Made by a program: the position numbers and the translations under genes. From NCBI GenBank assembly GCA_011389865.1, contig JAABTL010000025.1:1-37686 (forward strand): 37,686 nucleotides of DNA, in the 5' to 3' direction. Each line of letters begins with the position of its first letter. Position 1 is the stretch's first letter. The stretch is from Trueperaceae bacterium. Its GTDB lineage: Bacteria; Deinococcota; Deinococci; Deinococcales; Trueperaceae. Under the pieces are notes generated by a model, which searched no databases, was not told the origin of the DNA, and worked only from the letters and a program-made list of their open reading frames with translations. Shown one piece after another: positions 1-7,677 of the stretch.

Positions 1-413
1 ACCGGGCCCTGGGCCTGCTCCTCGACGTCGGCGGCGCGGCCGTCCCAGAACTGCGCGCTGTGCAGCGCGGCGTTGAGCACGGTGGGCGAGTTGCGCGGGC
101 CGACGGCCCAGCGGTGCCCGAGCGAGGTGGGCAGGTTGTCGACCCCGTAAGTCGCCAGGTTGTGGCACGAGTTGCACGACACGAAGCCCGACAGCGACAG
201 CCGCGGGTCGTAGTAGAGCATCTTGCCCAGTTCGACGAGCTCGTCGGAGAAGGGGCGGTCCGGATCGAGCATGACCTCGGGGAGTGGCTCGAACAGCGCC
301 TGCGCCGTCTGCTGCAGCGGGTCGGCGGGCGCGTCCTGCGCCAACGCGACGAACAGGAGCATGACCACGGCGACGCTTCCACCGGCGATCCAGGCGATCG
401 GCCTCGTCTTCAT
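1..413 (-). CDS. Di-haem cytochrome c peroxidase, N-terminal part (runs off window)
   Basis: The frame opens at an ATG at 413 and stays open to the window edge, so only the first 137 or so residues are present. A hydrophobic N-terminal segment (about residues 6-26) looks like a signal peptide or membrane anchor, placing the enzyme outside the cytoplasm. Residues 81-85 read CNSCH, a c-type haem attachment site (Cys81, Cys84, His85). It is followed by RNSPTVLNA and FWDGRAADVEEQAQGP, blocks typical of the MauG/bacterial di-haem cytochrome c peroxidase family, which reduces H2O2 with electrons from cytochrome c. A GGAGGA ribosome-binding site lies about 7 nt upstream. The gene follows the membrane-protein gene at 526-978 on the same strand after a 112-bp gap, so it may have its own promoter. 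The second haem site would lie beyond the window. Confidence 0.88.
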   Translation of the reverse strand, partial: MKTRPIAWIAGGSVAVVMLLFVALAQDAPADPLQQTAQALFEPLPEVMLDPDRPFSDELVELGKMLYYDPRLSLSGFVSCNSCHNLATYGVDNLPTSLGHRWAVGPRNSPTVLNAALHSAQFWDGRAADVEEQAQGP

Positions 414-525
414 GTCTGGTCCTCCAGGATGCGGCAGCCCTGGCACGGCGACGCTACCTAGGCCACCCACGGCACCGAAGGGACCTTCGTACCTATCATC
501 GATGGGGGTCGATGTGCTTACGCCC

Positions 526-978
526 TCAGGGCGCGAGGCGCCGGCTCGACCTCCTCGCCTGCCACGCCAGCAGGCCGGCAGCGACGACCCCGAGCGGCAG
601 CGCGACGACGCCGACGTCGAGCGTCAGGGCGTAGATCAGGTTGATCGGCGTGTGCACGAAGGCGCTCTCCACCAGGCTAGGTACGCCCCACAGACCGTCG
701 AGCGTCAGCTCCGCGGCCGCGCCGAGGACGGCGGCCAGCGGGGCGAAGAGCAACACGTAGCCGAGCACCGGCACCAACGTCCACACGCCGCGCGAGCGCC
801 GGAACGGGCCGAAGAACACGACCGCCAGCAGCACGGCAGCGAGCGCGAAGACCGTGGCGTCGAGCCACAGGTAGGGCGTGACGGCGGTCAGGGCCCCCCG
901 TGTGCGCCCGGCGATCTCGACGGCGGCGAACCCGATCAGCCCGAGCGCGAGCGCGAGGCCGAGGTACGCCGGTCTCAT
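526..978 (-). CDS. Four-segment integral membrane protein of unknown function
   Basis: A 150-residue, strongly hydrophobic protein with about four predicted membrane segments (near residues 4-22, 38-56, 65-90 and 112-140), short basic loops and an Arg-rich C-terminus (RRSSRRLAP). I do not recognise a family. The start is the ATG at 978, which overlaps the stop of the upstream isomerase gene (ATGA), so it is almost certainly translated with it as the last gene of the transporter operon. The position suggests a role linked to that uptake system, but nothing in the sequence shows a substrate or catalytic motif. Confidence 0.72.
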   Translation of the reverse strand: MRPAYLGLALALGLIGFAAVEIAGRTRGALTAVTPYLWLDATVFALAAVLLAVVFFGPFRRSRGVWTLVPVLGYVLLFAPLAAVLGAAAELTLDGLWGVPSLVESAFVHTPINLIYALTLDVGVVALPLGVVAAGLLAWQARRSSRRLAP

Positions 979-1766
979 GCGACGCTCTCCGCGAGGCGCC
1001 GGAAGTGGGCGGCGCTGGCGCGTACGCCATCCGCGCCGGTGGTGCCGATCTCCAGGCAGATCGTGCCGGGGAAGCTCGCCAGGTAGGCGGCGTAGGGCGC
1101 GTAGTCGAGCGTGCCCTGGTCGGTCGGCAGGTGCTCGTCGGCCGTGCCGTGGTTGCCGTGCACGTGGAGGTGGACGATGCGCTCCCCCAGGGTCTCGAGG
1201 TAGGCGTCGACGGCGGCGAAGCCCTCGCGGGTGCCCTGGACGTGCGCGTGACCGGTGTCGAGGCAGTTGCGGATGCCGTGGCGGTCGGTGAGGTCGCGCA
1301 GCTGCTCCGGCGTCCGCAGGAAGTCGTCCTCGCCGAGGACCAGGTTCTCCATGGCGATCGGCACGCTCGAGCCGGCCACCTGCGCCAGGGCCTCGTCCAG
1401 GGCCGCGGCCGCGAGCGCGTCGGCCTGCGGGTGGCGCAGGTAGTGCATGCCGCTGTGCAGCACGCCGCAAACGGCGCCGACCTCGTCGGCGTACGCCAGG
1501 CCGGCGAGCGTGCGCTCCACCGAGGCCCGCCGTGCCACCGGCATGAGCGAGGCGAGGTTGAGGTCCACGTAGCTCAGGTGCACCGTGGTGCCGACGCCGG
1601 TGGCACGGGTCAGGTCGCGGATCAGCTTCGGGTCCTGCAGCGTCGGCAGCACCTCGTGGAGGTCGAAGGAGAGCTCGACGAAGTCGAGGTCCAGTTCGGT
1701 CGCCAGGCGGAAGGCGGCCTCGGTGTCGAGCATGCGGGCGGTCATGGGTGAGAAGCCGAGTCGCAT
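975..1766 (-). CDS. Sugar phosphate isomerase/epimerase (AP-endonuclease-2-like TIM barrel)
   Basis: A 263-residue protein of the xylose-isomerase-like TIM barrel family (IolE/AP-endonuclease 2 fold). It begins MRLGFSPMTA and shows the expected metal-ligand stations in order: a Glu in IAMENL, Asp and His in NCLDTGHAHV, His in HLHVHGN and a C-terminal Glu in ICLEIG. Members isomerise or epimerise sugars or inositol derivatives, and the substrate cannot be read from the sequence. Its ATG at 1766 shares a base with the TGA of the binding-protein gene (TGATG), and its own stop overlaps the next start. The gene is therefore translationally coupled inside the transporter operon and likely acts on the imported compound. 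Confidence 0.83.
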   Translation of the reverse strand: MRLGFSPMTARMLDTEAAFRLATELDLDFVELSFDLHEVLPTLQDPKLIRDLTRATGVGTTVHLSYVDLNLASLMPVARRASVERTLAGLAYADEVGAVCGVLHSGMHYLRHPQADALAAAALDEALAQVAGSSVPIAMENLVLGEDDFLRTPEQLRDLTDRHGIRNCLDTGHAHVQGTREGFAAVDAYLETLGERIVHLHVHGNHGTADEHLPTDQGTLDYAPYAAYLASFPGTICLEIGTTGADGVRASAAHFRRLAESVA

Positions 1767-2968
1767 CAGCGTTCCTCCAGGGCGCGACGCTGGGCCTCGG
1801 CCAGCGACGCCTGCGGCGACTGGTTGCCGCGCAGGGTGCGTTCGAGGGCGTCGTCGATCAGCCGGCGCCAGGCGTCGAACTGCGGGATCCGCGGTCGCGG
1901 CACGGCCAGCTCGAGCTGCGTGAGCGCCGCCGCGCGGTTGGGGTCGGCGGCGTAGAAGTCCTCCAGCAGCGGGATGGCCGAGCGCCGGACGGGGATGTAG
2001 TACGAGGCCTCGACCCAGCGCGCGAGGTTCGCGGGCTCCACCAGGAAGCGCCAGAAGTCGAAGGCGGCCAGCCGCTGCGCCTCGTTGGAGCCGCGCATGA
2101 CGACCAGCTGGGCGCCACCCAACGGCACGCGCCCGCCGTCCTCCATGGGCACCGGCGCCGCGGCGAGCTCGAAGCCGACCGAGAAGCGGCGCACGTCCGG
2201 CCAGTTGGCGATGCTGGCGAAGGTCATGAGGTTGCGGGTGCGGACGAAGGAGAGGATGGCGGGCGTGCTCTCGGCGGCACCGTAGAAGGCGAGCTGGCGC
2301 GAGCGAGCCAACTCGTGCAGCATGGTCAGCGCCTCGATCGCCTCGGGCCCGTCGAGGTTGGGGGTGCCGTCGTCGAGCGCGAGGACGCCGCCGCGACTCA
2401 GCACCATCATCTCGAAGAGCCACGAGTCGCCGACGAACATCGCGCCCTGGGCCGCGCGCGTGGTCAACTCGGCGGCGGCCGCGGCGAAGGCGTCCCAGGT
2501 GGCGGGCGGCGCCACCCCCGCCTGGCGCAGTGCATCGGCGTTGTAGTACATCACCGGCGTCGAGGCGTTCCATGGGAGCCCGTAGCGGGCGCCGTCGAAC
2601 TCGCCGTACCCCCACAGGCCGGGGTAGAAGTCGGCCACGACGTCCTCGGGCAGCGTGGCCGCGAGGTCGGCGAGGTCCTGCACGGCGCCGTCGCCCACCA
2701 GTCGCGGGAAGAAGCCGATCTCCGCCTGGAACAGGGTGGGCTCGTTGCCCGTGCCGAAGGCGGCCACCAGCCGCGTCTGCGCCTCGGGGTAGGAGCCGAC
2801 GTAGCGGACGTCGACCCGCACCTCGTCCTGGGCGGCGTGGTAGGCGTCGACCAGCTCGACGACGGCGTCCTCGACGCCCTCCATCGAGTGCCAGAAGGTG
2901 ATCGTGGTCTGCGCATGGGCCGTGCTCAGCAGCAGCGCGGCGGCGATCGCGGCGAGGGACCTGTTCAT
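1766..2968 (-). CDS. ABC transporter extracellular solute-binding protein, UgpB-like
   Basis: A 400-residue secreted binding protein with a clear signal peptide (MNRSLAAIAAALLLSTAHA, cleavage likely after AHA). The mature N-terminus reads TTITFWHSMEG, nearly the same as in the glycerol-3-phosphate binding protein UgpB. Other family blocks are GNEPTLFQAEIG, GLPWNASTPVMYYN, and SYYIPVRR with a C-terminal region ending in NQSPQASLAEAQRRA. The family (PF13416/PF01547) captures sugars, polyols or glycerol phosphates for the two permeases encoded just upstream (58 bp gap). No ATPase gene is in the operon, which is common when a shared MsmK/UgpC-type ATPase serves several systems. The resemblance to UgpB is from memory of the family; the true ligand could be another sugar or phosphodiester. 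Confidence 0.86.
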   Translation of the reverse strand: MNRSLAAIAAALLLSTAHAQTTITFWHSMEGVEDAVVELVDAYHAAQDEVRVDVRYVGSYPEAQTRLVAAFGTGNEPTLFQAEIGFFPRLVGDGAVQDLADLAATLPEDVVADFYPGLWGYGEFDGARYGLPWNASTPVMYYNADALRQAGVAPPATWDAFAAAAAELTTRAAQGAMFVGDSWLFEMMVLSRGGVLALDDGTPNLDGPEAIEALTMLHELARSRQLAFYGAAESTPAILSFVRTRNLMTFASIANWPDVRRFSVGFELAAAPVPMEDGGRVPLGGAQLVVMRGSNEAQRLAAFDFWRFLVEPANLARWVEASYYIPVRRSAIPLLEDFYAADPNRAAALTQLELAVPRPRIPQFDAWRRLIDDALERTLRGNQSPQASLAEAQRRALEER

Positions 2969-3026
2969 GGGGCGGGGACCATCCTTCCCGCGGACGCGCG
3001 GCGGCGACCGGCGAGGGCGTGGGGGC

Positions 3027-3800
3027 TCACGAGCGGAACCCGGATTCGAAGACCTCGATGATGCGCTTCTCGAAGAACACGTACAGGACGATGAGCGGCA
3101 GGCTGGCGACCAGCGCGGCTGCGCCCAACAGGCCCCACTCGAAGGCGCGGGTGCGCAGCAGTTCGGTCAGGAAGGCCTGCACGGTCCACAGCGGCTCGCT
3201 CGTCATGATGCGAGGGTAGAGCACCAGGTTCCAGTGGGCGGCGAATGCCAGCACGGCGCTGGCGGTGAGTTCGGGCCGGAGGATCGGCGCGACGACGCTT
3301 CGGACGATCGTGACCTCGCCGGCGCCGTCGAGCCGGGCGGCCTCGATCACCTCCCAGGGGACCCGCCGTAGGCCCTGCAGGAGCAGGAAGACGACCAGCG
3401 GGCTGGCGAGGAAGGGCACCACCAGCGCGCCCAGCGTGTCGATGAGGGCCATCGTCTGCAGCTGCCGGTAGAGCGGCACCAGCAGCAGCTCGCTCGGCAG
3501 CGCCAGCAGCAGCATGACGAGGGCCAGCAGGCGCAGCCCGTTGCGGATCGCGTAGGCCGCGCCGAGCCCGAAGGCCAACTGGCCCGCGACCGCCAGCCCG
3601 GTGGCGGTGAACGACACCGCCATCGCCCGCCACAGACCCGTGCCACGCAGCGCGGCGAAGTTCTCGAGGCTGAAGCCGAAGGTCGCCAGGTTGGCGCGCA
3701 CCAGCGCCTCGGCCGGGATGAACGCCGCGTAGACCAACCACAGGAGCGGCAGCGCGACGAACGCCGCGAACGCCGCCGTGACCAGGCGCATCGCGATCAC
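3027..3800 (-). CDS. ABC sugar-type transporter permease (MalG/UgpE-like)
   Basis: A 257-residue inner-membrane permease with about six membrane segments. The EAA loop that docks on the ATPase is seen as IEAARLDGAGEVTIVRSVVAPILRP, typical of the MalG/UgpE subfamily (PF00528). I use the GTG at 3800, which overlaps the stop of the preceding permease gene (GTGA); an in-frame ATG lies three codons later at 3791. The C-terminus FFEKRIIEVFESGFRS ends in the short cytoplasmic tail usual for the family. It should pair with the permease at 3797-4660 to form the channel for the UgpB-like binding protein. Confidence 0.86.
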   Translation of the reverse strand: MIAMRLVTAAFAAFVALPLLWLVYAAFIPAEALVRANLATFGFSLENFAALRGTGLWRAMAVSFTATGLAVAGQLAFGLGAAYAIRNGLRLLALVMLLLALPSELLLVPLYRQLQTMALIDTLGALVVPFLASPLVVFLLLQGLRRVPWEVIEAARLDGAGEVTIVRSVVAPILRPELTASAVLAFAAHWNLVLYPRIMTSEPLWTVQAFLTELLRTRAFEWGLLGAAALVASLPLIVLYVFFEKRIIEVFESGFRS

Positions 3801-4660
3801 GTGGTCGCCTCCGACGCGCCGCGGCGCGCCAGAACGCGCGCCTGCAGGTACGCCACCACCAGGGTGATCACCAGCACGAAGAGCGTGATGGCGGCGCCGT
3901 ACCCGAGCTGGTAGCGCTCGAACGCGGTCTCGTAGAGGTAGTAGCCCAGCACCCGGGTGCTGCCGAAGGGGCCGCCGCGGGTGAGCAGGTAGACGGCCGT
4001 ATACGACTGCAGGCTGAACACGGTGCCGATGATCGTCAGGAACAGCATCGTGGGCCCGAGCATGGGCAGCACGATGAGGCGCCGCACCTCGCCCTCGGTC
4101 GCGCCATCGACGCGGGCCGCCTCCTTGACATCGCGCGGGATGCCGCGCAGCGCCGCCGAGGTGACCAGCACGCCGTAGCCGGTCTGCTGCCACAGGGTGA
4201 AGAGCACCACGTAGATCAGCGCGGCCCACGGTTGCGACGTCCACGGCAGCACCAGCCCGGTCAGCTCCGGGATGAGCCCGAAGTCCGGGTTGTACAGCAG
4301 GTACCAGGCGATCGCCGAGCCGCCCACGGTGATCAGCCCGGGAGCGAACAGCAGGGCCTTGATCGCCCGCTCGTAGCGCACGCCCTCGATCGCCAGCGCG
4401 ATGACCAGTGACAGCGTCAGGAAGGCCGGCAGGGCCATCGCCGCGAACAGGGCCGTGGTGCCCAGCGAGGCCCACAGCGCCTCGTCCGACAGCAGGCGCA
4501 CGAGGTTGGCCGCGCCCACCGGCAGCGGGTCGGTCGTCCCGCTCCAGCGCCAGGTGGCGAAGCGCAGCACCGACAGGAGCGGAAGGAGGCTGAACACCGC
4601 GAACACCAGGGTCGCGGGGAGGGCCAGCAGATGCGCGCGGGTGCGGACGCCGCGGATCAT
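3797..4660 (-). CDS. ABC sugar-type transporter permease (MalF/UgpA-like)
   Basis: A 287-residue permease from the ATG at 4660 (MIRGVRTRAHLLALPATLVF), with about six membrane segments and the EAA loop KEAARVDGATEGEVRRLIVLPML. It is the first full gene of the minus-strand uptake operon. The frame is also open upstream to a TTG at 4747, but that extension is Arg/Pro-rich and has no family counterpart. The chosen ATG overlaps the stop codon of a 26-codon leader ORF (ATGA), which supports it as the real start through translational coupling. There is no Shine-Dalgarno sequence directly before it. Confidence 0.84.
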   Translation of the reverse strand: MIRGVRTRAHLLALPATLVFAVFSLLPLLSVLRFATWRWSGTTDPLPVGAANLVRLLSDEALWASLGTTALFAAMALPAFLTLSLVIALAIEGVRYERAIKALLFAPGLITVGGSAIAWYLLYNPDFGLIPELTGLVLPWTSQPWAALIYVVLFTLWQQTGYGVLVTSAALRGIPRDVKEAARVDGATEGEVRRLIVLPMLGPTMLFLTIIGTVFSLQSYTAVYLLTRGGPFGSTRVLGYYLYETAFERYQLGYGAAITLFVLVITLVVAYLQARVLARRGASEATT

Positions 4661-4737
4661 GCGGAGGCGCGGCCGGGACCGCGGCGCGGCCGGCCGGCGG
4701 CTCGGCGTCGAGCGCGGGGGGCGGATCTCGCAGGCAT
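4657..4737 (-). CDS. Putative 26-codon leader ORF before the transporter permease
   Basis: A short open frame begins with ATG at 4737 (MPARSAPRARRR...) and ends in TGA at 4657-4659, overlapping the permease ATG (4660-4658) as ATGA. It is Arg-, Ala-, Gly- and Pro-rich and resembles no known protein. A TAGATT box lies 8 nt before its ATG. I infer that ribosomes loading on a nearly leaderless transcript translate it and then restart on the permease. It could instead be a chance frame in very G+C-rich DNA, or part of an N-terminal extension read from the TTG at 4747. Confidence 0.35.
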   Translation of the reverse strand: MPARSAPRARRRAAGRPRRGPGRASA

Positions 4738-4745
4738 GCCCTGCC

Positions 4746-4751
4746 AATCTA
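4746..4751 (-). promoter_or_regulatory. Candidate -10 box (TAGATT) of the uptake operon
   Basis: TAGATT on the minus strand, 8 nt before the leader-ORF ATG at 4737. No convincing -35 box is seen at 16-18 bp. It is proposed because the same spacing recurs before other genes in the window. Confidence 0.4.
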
Positions 4752-4850
4752 CCGTTCGCGTGTGCGCCAGGCGTCAGGCAGAATTCACGCGCGGGAGCCT
4801 AAGAACCCACGGGTGGCCCGTCGAGCCGGACCGCCGAACGACCCGACGTC

Positions 4851-5405
4851 TCAGCCGGCGCCCTCCTCCGCCGGCGCCCGCTCCTCCGCGAGCGCCCGGA
4901 TCTCGGGGGCGTCGGCGGCCTGCGTGAAGGCGGCGGCGGTCTCGTCGGAGAACGTCGTGTGGTAGAGGCGGCCGCCCTGCGCGTTGAGCGTCTCGGCGAG
5001 GGTGTCGATGGGCGTGTCCTTGACGAGGAGCAGCAGGGCCGAGCGGCCCGGCCTCAGGTCCTCGCTGACCTCTGCGATGAAGTCGTTGGCGATGCCGAAG
5101 TCGATCTTGCGGCCGGCGAGCCAGCTGACGCCGGCGCCCACGAGCGCACCGATCAGCGGCCCGCCGAACAGGAAGCCGATCAGCACGCCCCAGAGCCCGC
5201 CGGTGGCGACGACGCGGGTCTTCATCGCGGACTCCAGCGTCTGGCGGATGCGGACCTGACCGTCCTCGCCCTTCACCGCCACGGCGGCGTCCTCGATCGT
5301 CACCAGCGGCTTGCGGATGTTCTCGCGCTGCAAGCTGGCGACGTGCTGCAGCACCTCGGAGGCGCGGTCCGGGTGGGCGTAGGTGAACACGACGAGTTCG
5401 CTCAT
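4851..5405 (-). CDS. DUF1269-family membrane protein
   Basis: A 184-residue protein starting MSELVVFTYAHPDRASEVL. The N-terminal part has the Lys/Val-rich IRKPLVTIEDAAVAVKGEDG block, and a Gly-rich hydrophobic centre (GLWGVLIGFLFGGPLIGALVGAG, about residues 67-95) follows. This is the pattern of DUF1269 proteins, whose function is unknown. The C-terminus is Ala/Glu-rich. A good AAGGAGA ribosome-binding site sits about 8 nt before the ATG. It stands alone on the minus strand, divergent from the efflux operon starting near 5550. Confidence 0.8.
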   Translation of the reverse strand: MSELVVFTYAHPDRASEVLQHVASLQRENIRKPLVTIEDAAVAVKGEDGQVRIRQTLESAMKTRVVATGGLWGVLIGFLFGGPLIGALVGAGVSWLAGRKIDFGIANDFIAEVSEDLRPGRSALLLLVKDTPIDTLAETLNAQGGRLYHTTFSDETAAAFTQAADAPEIRALAEERAPAEEGAG

Positions 5406-5547
5406 GCTGGGTCTCCTTGGGCGCCGGGCGACCGCTTCGCGGACAGGGCGCGCATGACCCCATGATGGCGCGCTACGGCGTTCGAGCGCGTGTCGACCGA
5501 CCCGCCGCCGTTGGCGCGCGAAGGACCCTTCCTCATCGCTGCTCCGG

Positions 5548-5553
5548 TACGCT
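5548..5553 (+). promoter_or_regulatory. Candidate -10 box (TACGCT) of the efflux operon
   Basis: TACGCT lies 9 nt before the ATG (5563) of a short leader ORF. There is no clear -35 at 16-18 bp; TTGGCG at 5511 is too far away. It fits the short-leader promoter style seen elsewhere in the window. Confidence 0.4.
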
Positions 5554-5562
5554 GTGTGCAGG

Positions 5563-5616
5563 ATGACCTTCGCCGCCGCATTCACGTTCCCGACGACCAG
5601 ACCGCGGCCCGCGTGA
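5563..5616 (+). CDS. Putative 17-codon leader ORF coupled to the efflux adaptor gene
   Basis: ATG at 5563 opens a frame encoding MTFAAAFTFPTTRPRPA and ends in TGA at 5614-5616, which overlaps the GTG at 5613 (GTGA). The GTG begins a sequence with exactly the charged-then-hydrophobic N-terminus expected of an HlyD/MacA-type adaptor (TRRRRLWLVALALV). The peptide is rich in Phe, Thr and Pro and resembles no known protein. The overlap suggests translational coupling and perhaps a regulatory leader. It may instead be coincidental. Confidence 0.45.
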   Translation: MTFAAAFTFPTTRPRPA

Positions 5617-6956
5617 CGCGCCGTCGCCGCCTCTGGCTCGTCGCCCTCGCGCTCGTCATCGTGGCGGTCGCCGCCGTCGTCGCGTGGCAGGCCCGTCGAC
5701 CCGCCCCGGCCGTGGCGACCGTCGTCGAGCCGTTGGCACGCGGCGCCCTCGTTCGCGAGGTCACGGGTACCGGCGTGGTCGAGGCGGAGCGCGAGCGCGC
5801 GCTCTCCTTCTCGTTCGGCGGCAACGTCGCAGAGGTGCGCGCCGTCGAGGGCGAGGCGGTAGAGGCCGGTGAGGTGCTGGCGCGCCTCGACGTCGGCGCC
5901 CTCGAGCGGGATGCGGAGGCGGTCCGGGCGTCGCTCGCCTCGGCCCGCGCCGATCGTGCCCGCCTCGAACCCCAGCAGCGCGTCGACCGGCTCGAACTCG
6001 AGTCGACCGTCCGCCAGGCGGAGGACGCCCTGGTGCGGGCCGAGCGCGCCCGCGACGACGCCGCACGCGAGCTCGACCTCGCCCGCCGGCTGTTCGACGT
6101 CGGCGCGACCGCCAGCGAGGACGTCCGCGCGGTCGAGGAGGCGTTCGACGCCGCCGAGCGCGCCGAGCAGCAGGCACGACTCACCGCGTCCTCCGCCCGC
6201 TCGCGCCTGGTGAACCTCGAGCAGCTCGCCGCCGCCCAGATCGCCGCCAGCGACGCGCAGCTGGCGCAACTCGAGATCAACCTGCGCAACCTCGAGGCCC
6301 GGCTCCAGGACGCCGCCCTGGTGGCGCCCTTCGCCGGCGTCGTCACCCTCGTCAGCGTGCGGCCGGGCGACCAGGTGGCGACGCAGCCCGTGATCACCGT
6401 GGTCGACACCGACGAGTTGCAGGTACGCGGGCGCTTCGACGAGAACCGCGCCGTCGAGTTGCAGGTGGGCCAGGGCGCGGTGATCGTCCCGGACGCCGAC
6501 GCGGCCGTGCGGCTGGCGGCGAGGCTGGTGCGGATCAGTCCGGTCGCGCAGCGCGAGGGGGCCGGCGCGCAGGTGAGCGCCGTGCTCGCCTTCGACGAGC
6601 CGCCCGGGGCCACCGTGCGGCCCGGGTACACGGTCACCGTGCGCGTGCGGGTGCGCGAGATCGCCGACGCGCTCCTCGTGCCCCTCGAGGCGATCAGCGG
6701 ACGCGACGGCGCGAGCTACGTCGTGCGCGTCCTCGCCGACGACGGCGTCGGGACGGCCGAGCACGTGCCGGTCGAGGTGATCGAGCGCAACCCGACCGTC
6801 GCCGCCGTGCGCGTCGGGCCGGTCGCCGAGGGCGCAGCGCCAGGCGCGTTGCGCGAGGACGATCTCGTCGCCGTCGTCGACGTCGATGCGATCGCGGACG
6901 GCGCGCGCGTGTCGTTCGCGGCGCCGGACCGCGGGGGGCCCGCGCTTGGCGACTGA
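5613..6956 (+). CDS. Periplasmic adaptor (membrane fusion) protein of a MacAB-like efflux system
   Basis: A 447-residue adaptor from the GTG at 5613. It has an N-terminal anchor (about residues 6-24), a first lipoyl half (GTGVVEAERERALSFSFGG and AVEGEAVEAGEVLARLD), a long Ala/Glu/Arg-rich coiled coil (about 100-225), the returning lipoyl half (DAALVAPFAGVVTLVSVRPGDQV) and beta-barrel and membrane-proximal domains. This order is typical of HlyD/MacA/RND adaptors, which link an inner-membrane pump to an exit path. The frame is open further upstream to a GTG at 5490, but that stretch has no family character. The GTG at 5613 overlaps the stop of a short leader ORF. The next two genes supply the ATPase and permease, so the three form one tripartite-type exporter. 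Confidence 0.85.
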   Translation: MTRRRRLWLVALALVIVAVAAVVAWQARRPAPAVATVVEPLARGALVREVTGTGVVEAERERALSFSFGGNVAEVRAVEGEAVEAGEVLARLDVGALERDAEAVRASLASARADRARLEPQQRVDRLELESTVRQAEDALVRAERARDDAARELDLARRLFDVGATASEDVRAVEEAFDAAERAEQQARLTASSARSRLVNLEQLAAAQIAASDAQLAQLEINLRNLEARLQDAALVAPFAGVVTLVSVRPGDQVATQPVITVVDTDELQVRGRFDENRAVELQVGQGAVIVPDADAAVRLAARLVRISPVAQREGAGAQVSAVLAFDEPPGATVRPGYTVTVRVRVREIADALLVPLEAISGRDGASYVVRVLADDGVGTAEHVPVEVIERNPTVAAVRVGPVAEGAAPGALREDDLVAVVDVDAIADGARVSFAAPDRGGPALGD

Positions 6957-7677
6957 GACCGTCATCGTCGCGCGCGGGCTGCGCAAGGTGTACGTGCTGG
7001 GCGGCGGCGTCGAGGTGCACGCGCTGCGTGGCCTCGACCTCGAGGTCCGGCGCGGCGAGTACGCCGCGATCATGGGGCCGTCCGGCTCCGGCAAGAGCAC
7101 GCTGCTGCAGATCCTCGGCTGCCTCGACGCGCCGACGGACGGCTCCTACCGCCTCGCCGGTGACGAGGTCGCCGACCTGGACGAGGCCGCGCTCGCCGGC
7201 ATCCGCAACCGCCGGATCGGCTTCGTGTTCCAGTCGTACAACCTGTTGCCGCGCGCCACCGCCGTCGACAACGTCGCCCTGCCGCTGCTCTACCGCGGCG
7301 TGCCGCCGCGCGAGCGGCGCGCCCTGGCGCTGGACGCGCTCGAGCGCGTCGGCCTCGCCGACCGCGTGCACCACCGCCCGAACGAGCTCTCCGGGGGGCA
7401 GCGCCAGCGGGTGGCGATCGCGCGGGCGCTCGCCACCGAGCCCGACATCCTGCTCGCCGACGAGCCCACCGGCAACCTCGACAGCACCACCGGCCAGGAG
7501 ATCCTGGCGCTGTTCGACGCCCTGCACCGCGAGGGCCGCACCATCCTCATCGTCACCCACGAGCAGGACGTCGCCGAGCACTGCGAGCGCATCATCCGCA
7601 TCTTCGATGGCCAGGTGGCCGCGTCCGAGGTGGTCGCGGCGCGCCGACGCCCCGACGCGGGGGTGGCCGGATGCTGA
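6946..7677 (+). CDS. ABC transporter ATP-binding protein (MacB/LolD type)
   Basis: A 243-residue ATPase. Motifs in order are Walker A GPSGSGKST, Q-loop FQSYNLLP, signature LSGGQRQR, Walker B ILLADEPTG with the D-loop NLDS, and the H-loop THEQ. The FQSYNLLP and NLDSTTG blocks are typical of the MacB/LolD/FtsE group that powers FtsX-like permeases. The TTG at 6946 is the best start: it overlaps the adaptor gene by 11 bp, gives the usual N-terminus (ATETVIVARGLRKVY) and has a G-rich stretch just upstream. The open frame extends further upstream, but that part only shadows the adaptor gene. The stop overlaps the start of the permease gene. Confidence 0.92.
   Translation: MATETVIVARGLRKVYVLGGGVEVHALRGLDLEVRRGEYAAIMGPSGSGKSTLLQILGCLDAPTDGSYRLAGDEVADLDEAALAGIRNRRIGFVFQSYNLLPRATAVDNVALPLLYRGVPPRERRALALDALERVGLADRVHHRPNELSGGQRQRVAIARALATEPDILLADEPTGNLDSTTGQEILALFDALHREGRTILIVTHEQDVAEHCERIIRIFDGQVAASEVVAARRRPDAGVAGC

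Noticed and set aside
498-513. ATCGA-N6-TCGAT inverted repeat upstream of the peroxidase gene as an operator
   Set aside because: Short and of a kind expected by chance. No known regulator motif matches, so it is not listed as a feature.
4851-7100. A 749-codon minus-strand frame that seems to fuse an unknown domain to the DUF1269 protein
   Set aside because: Only the last 184 codons are real. The rest is antisense to the efflux adaptor and ATPase genes and has no family character. The DUF1269 ATG has its own ribosome-binding site.
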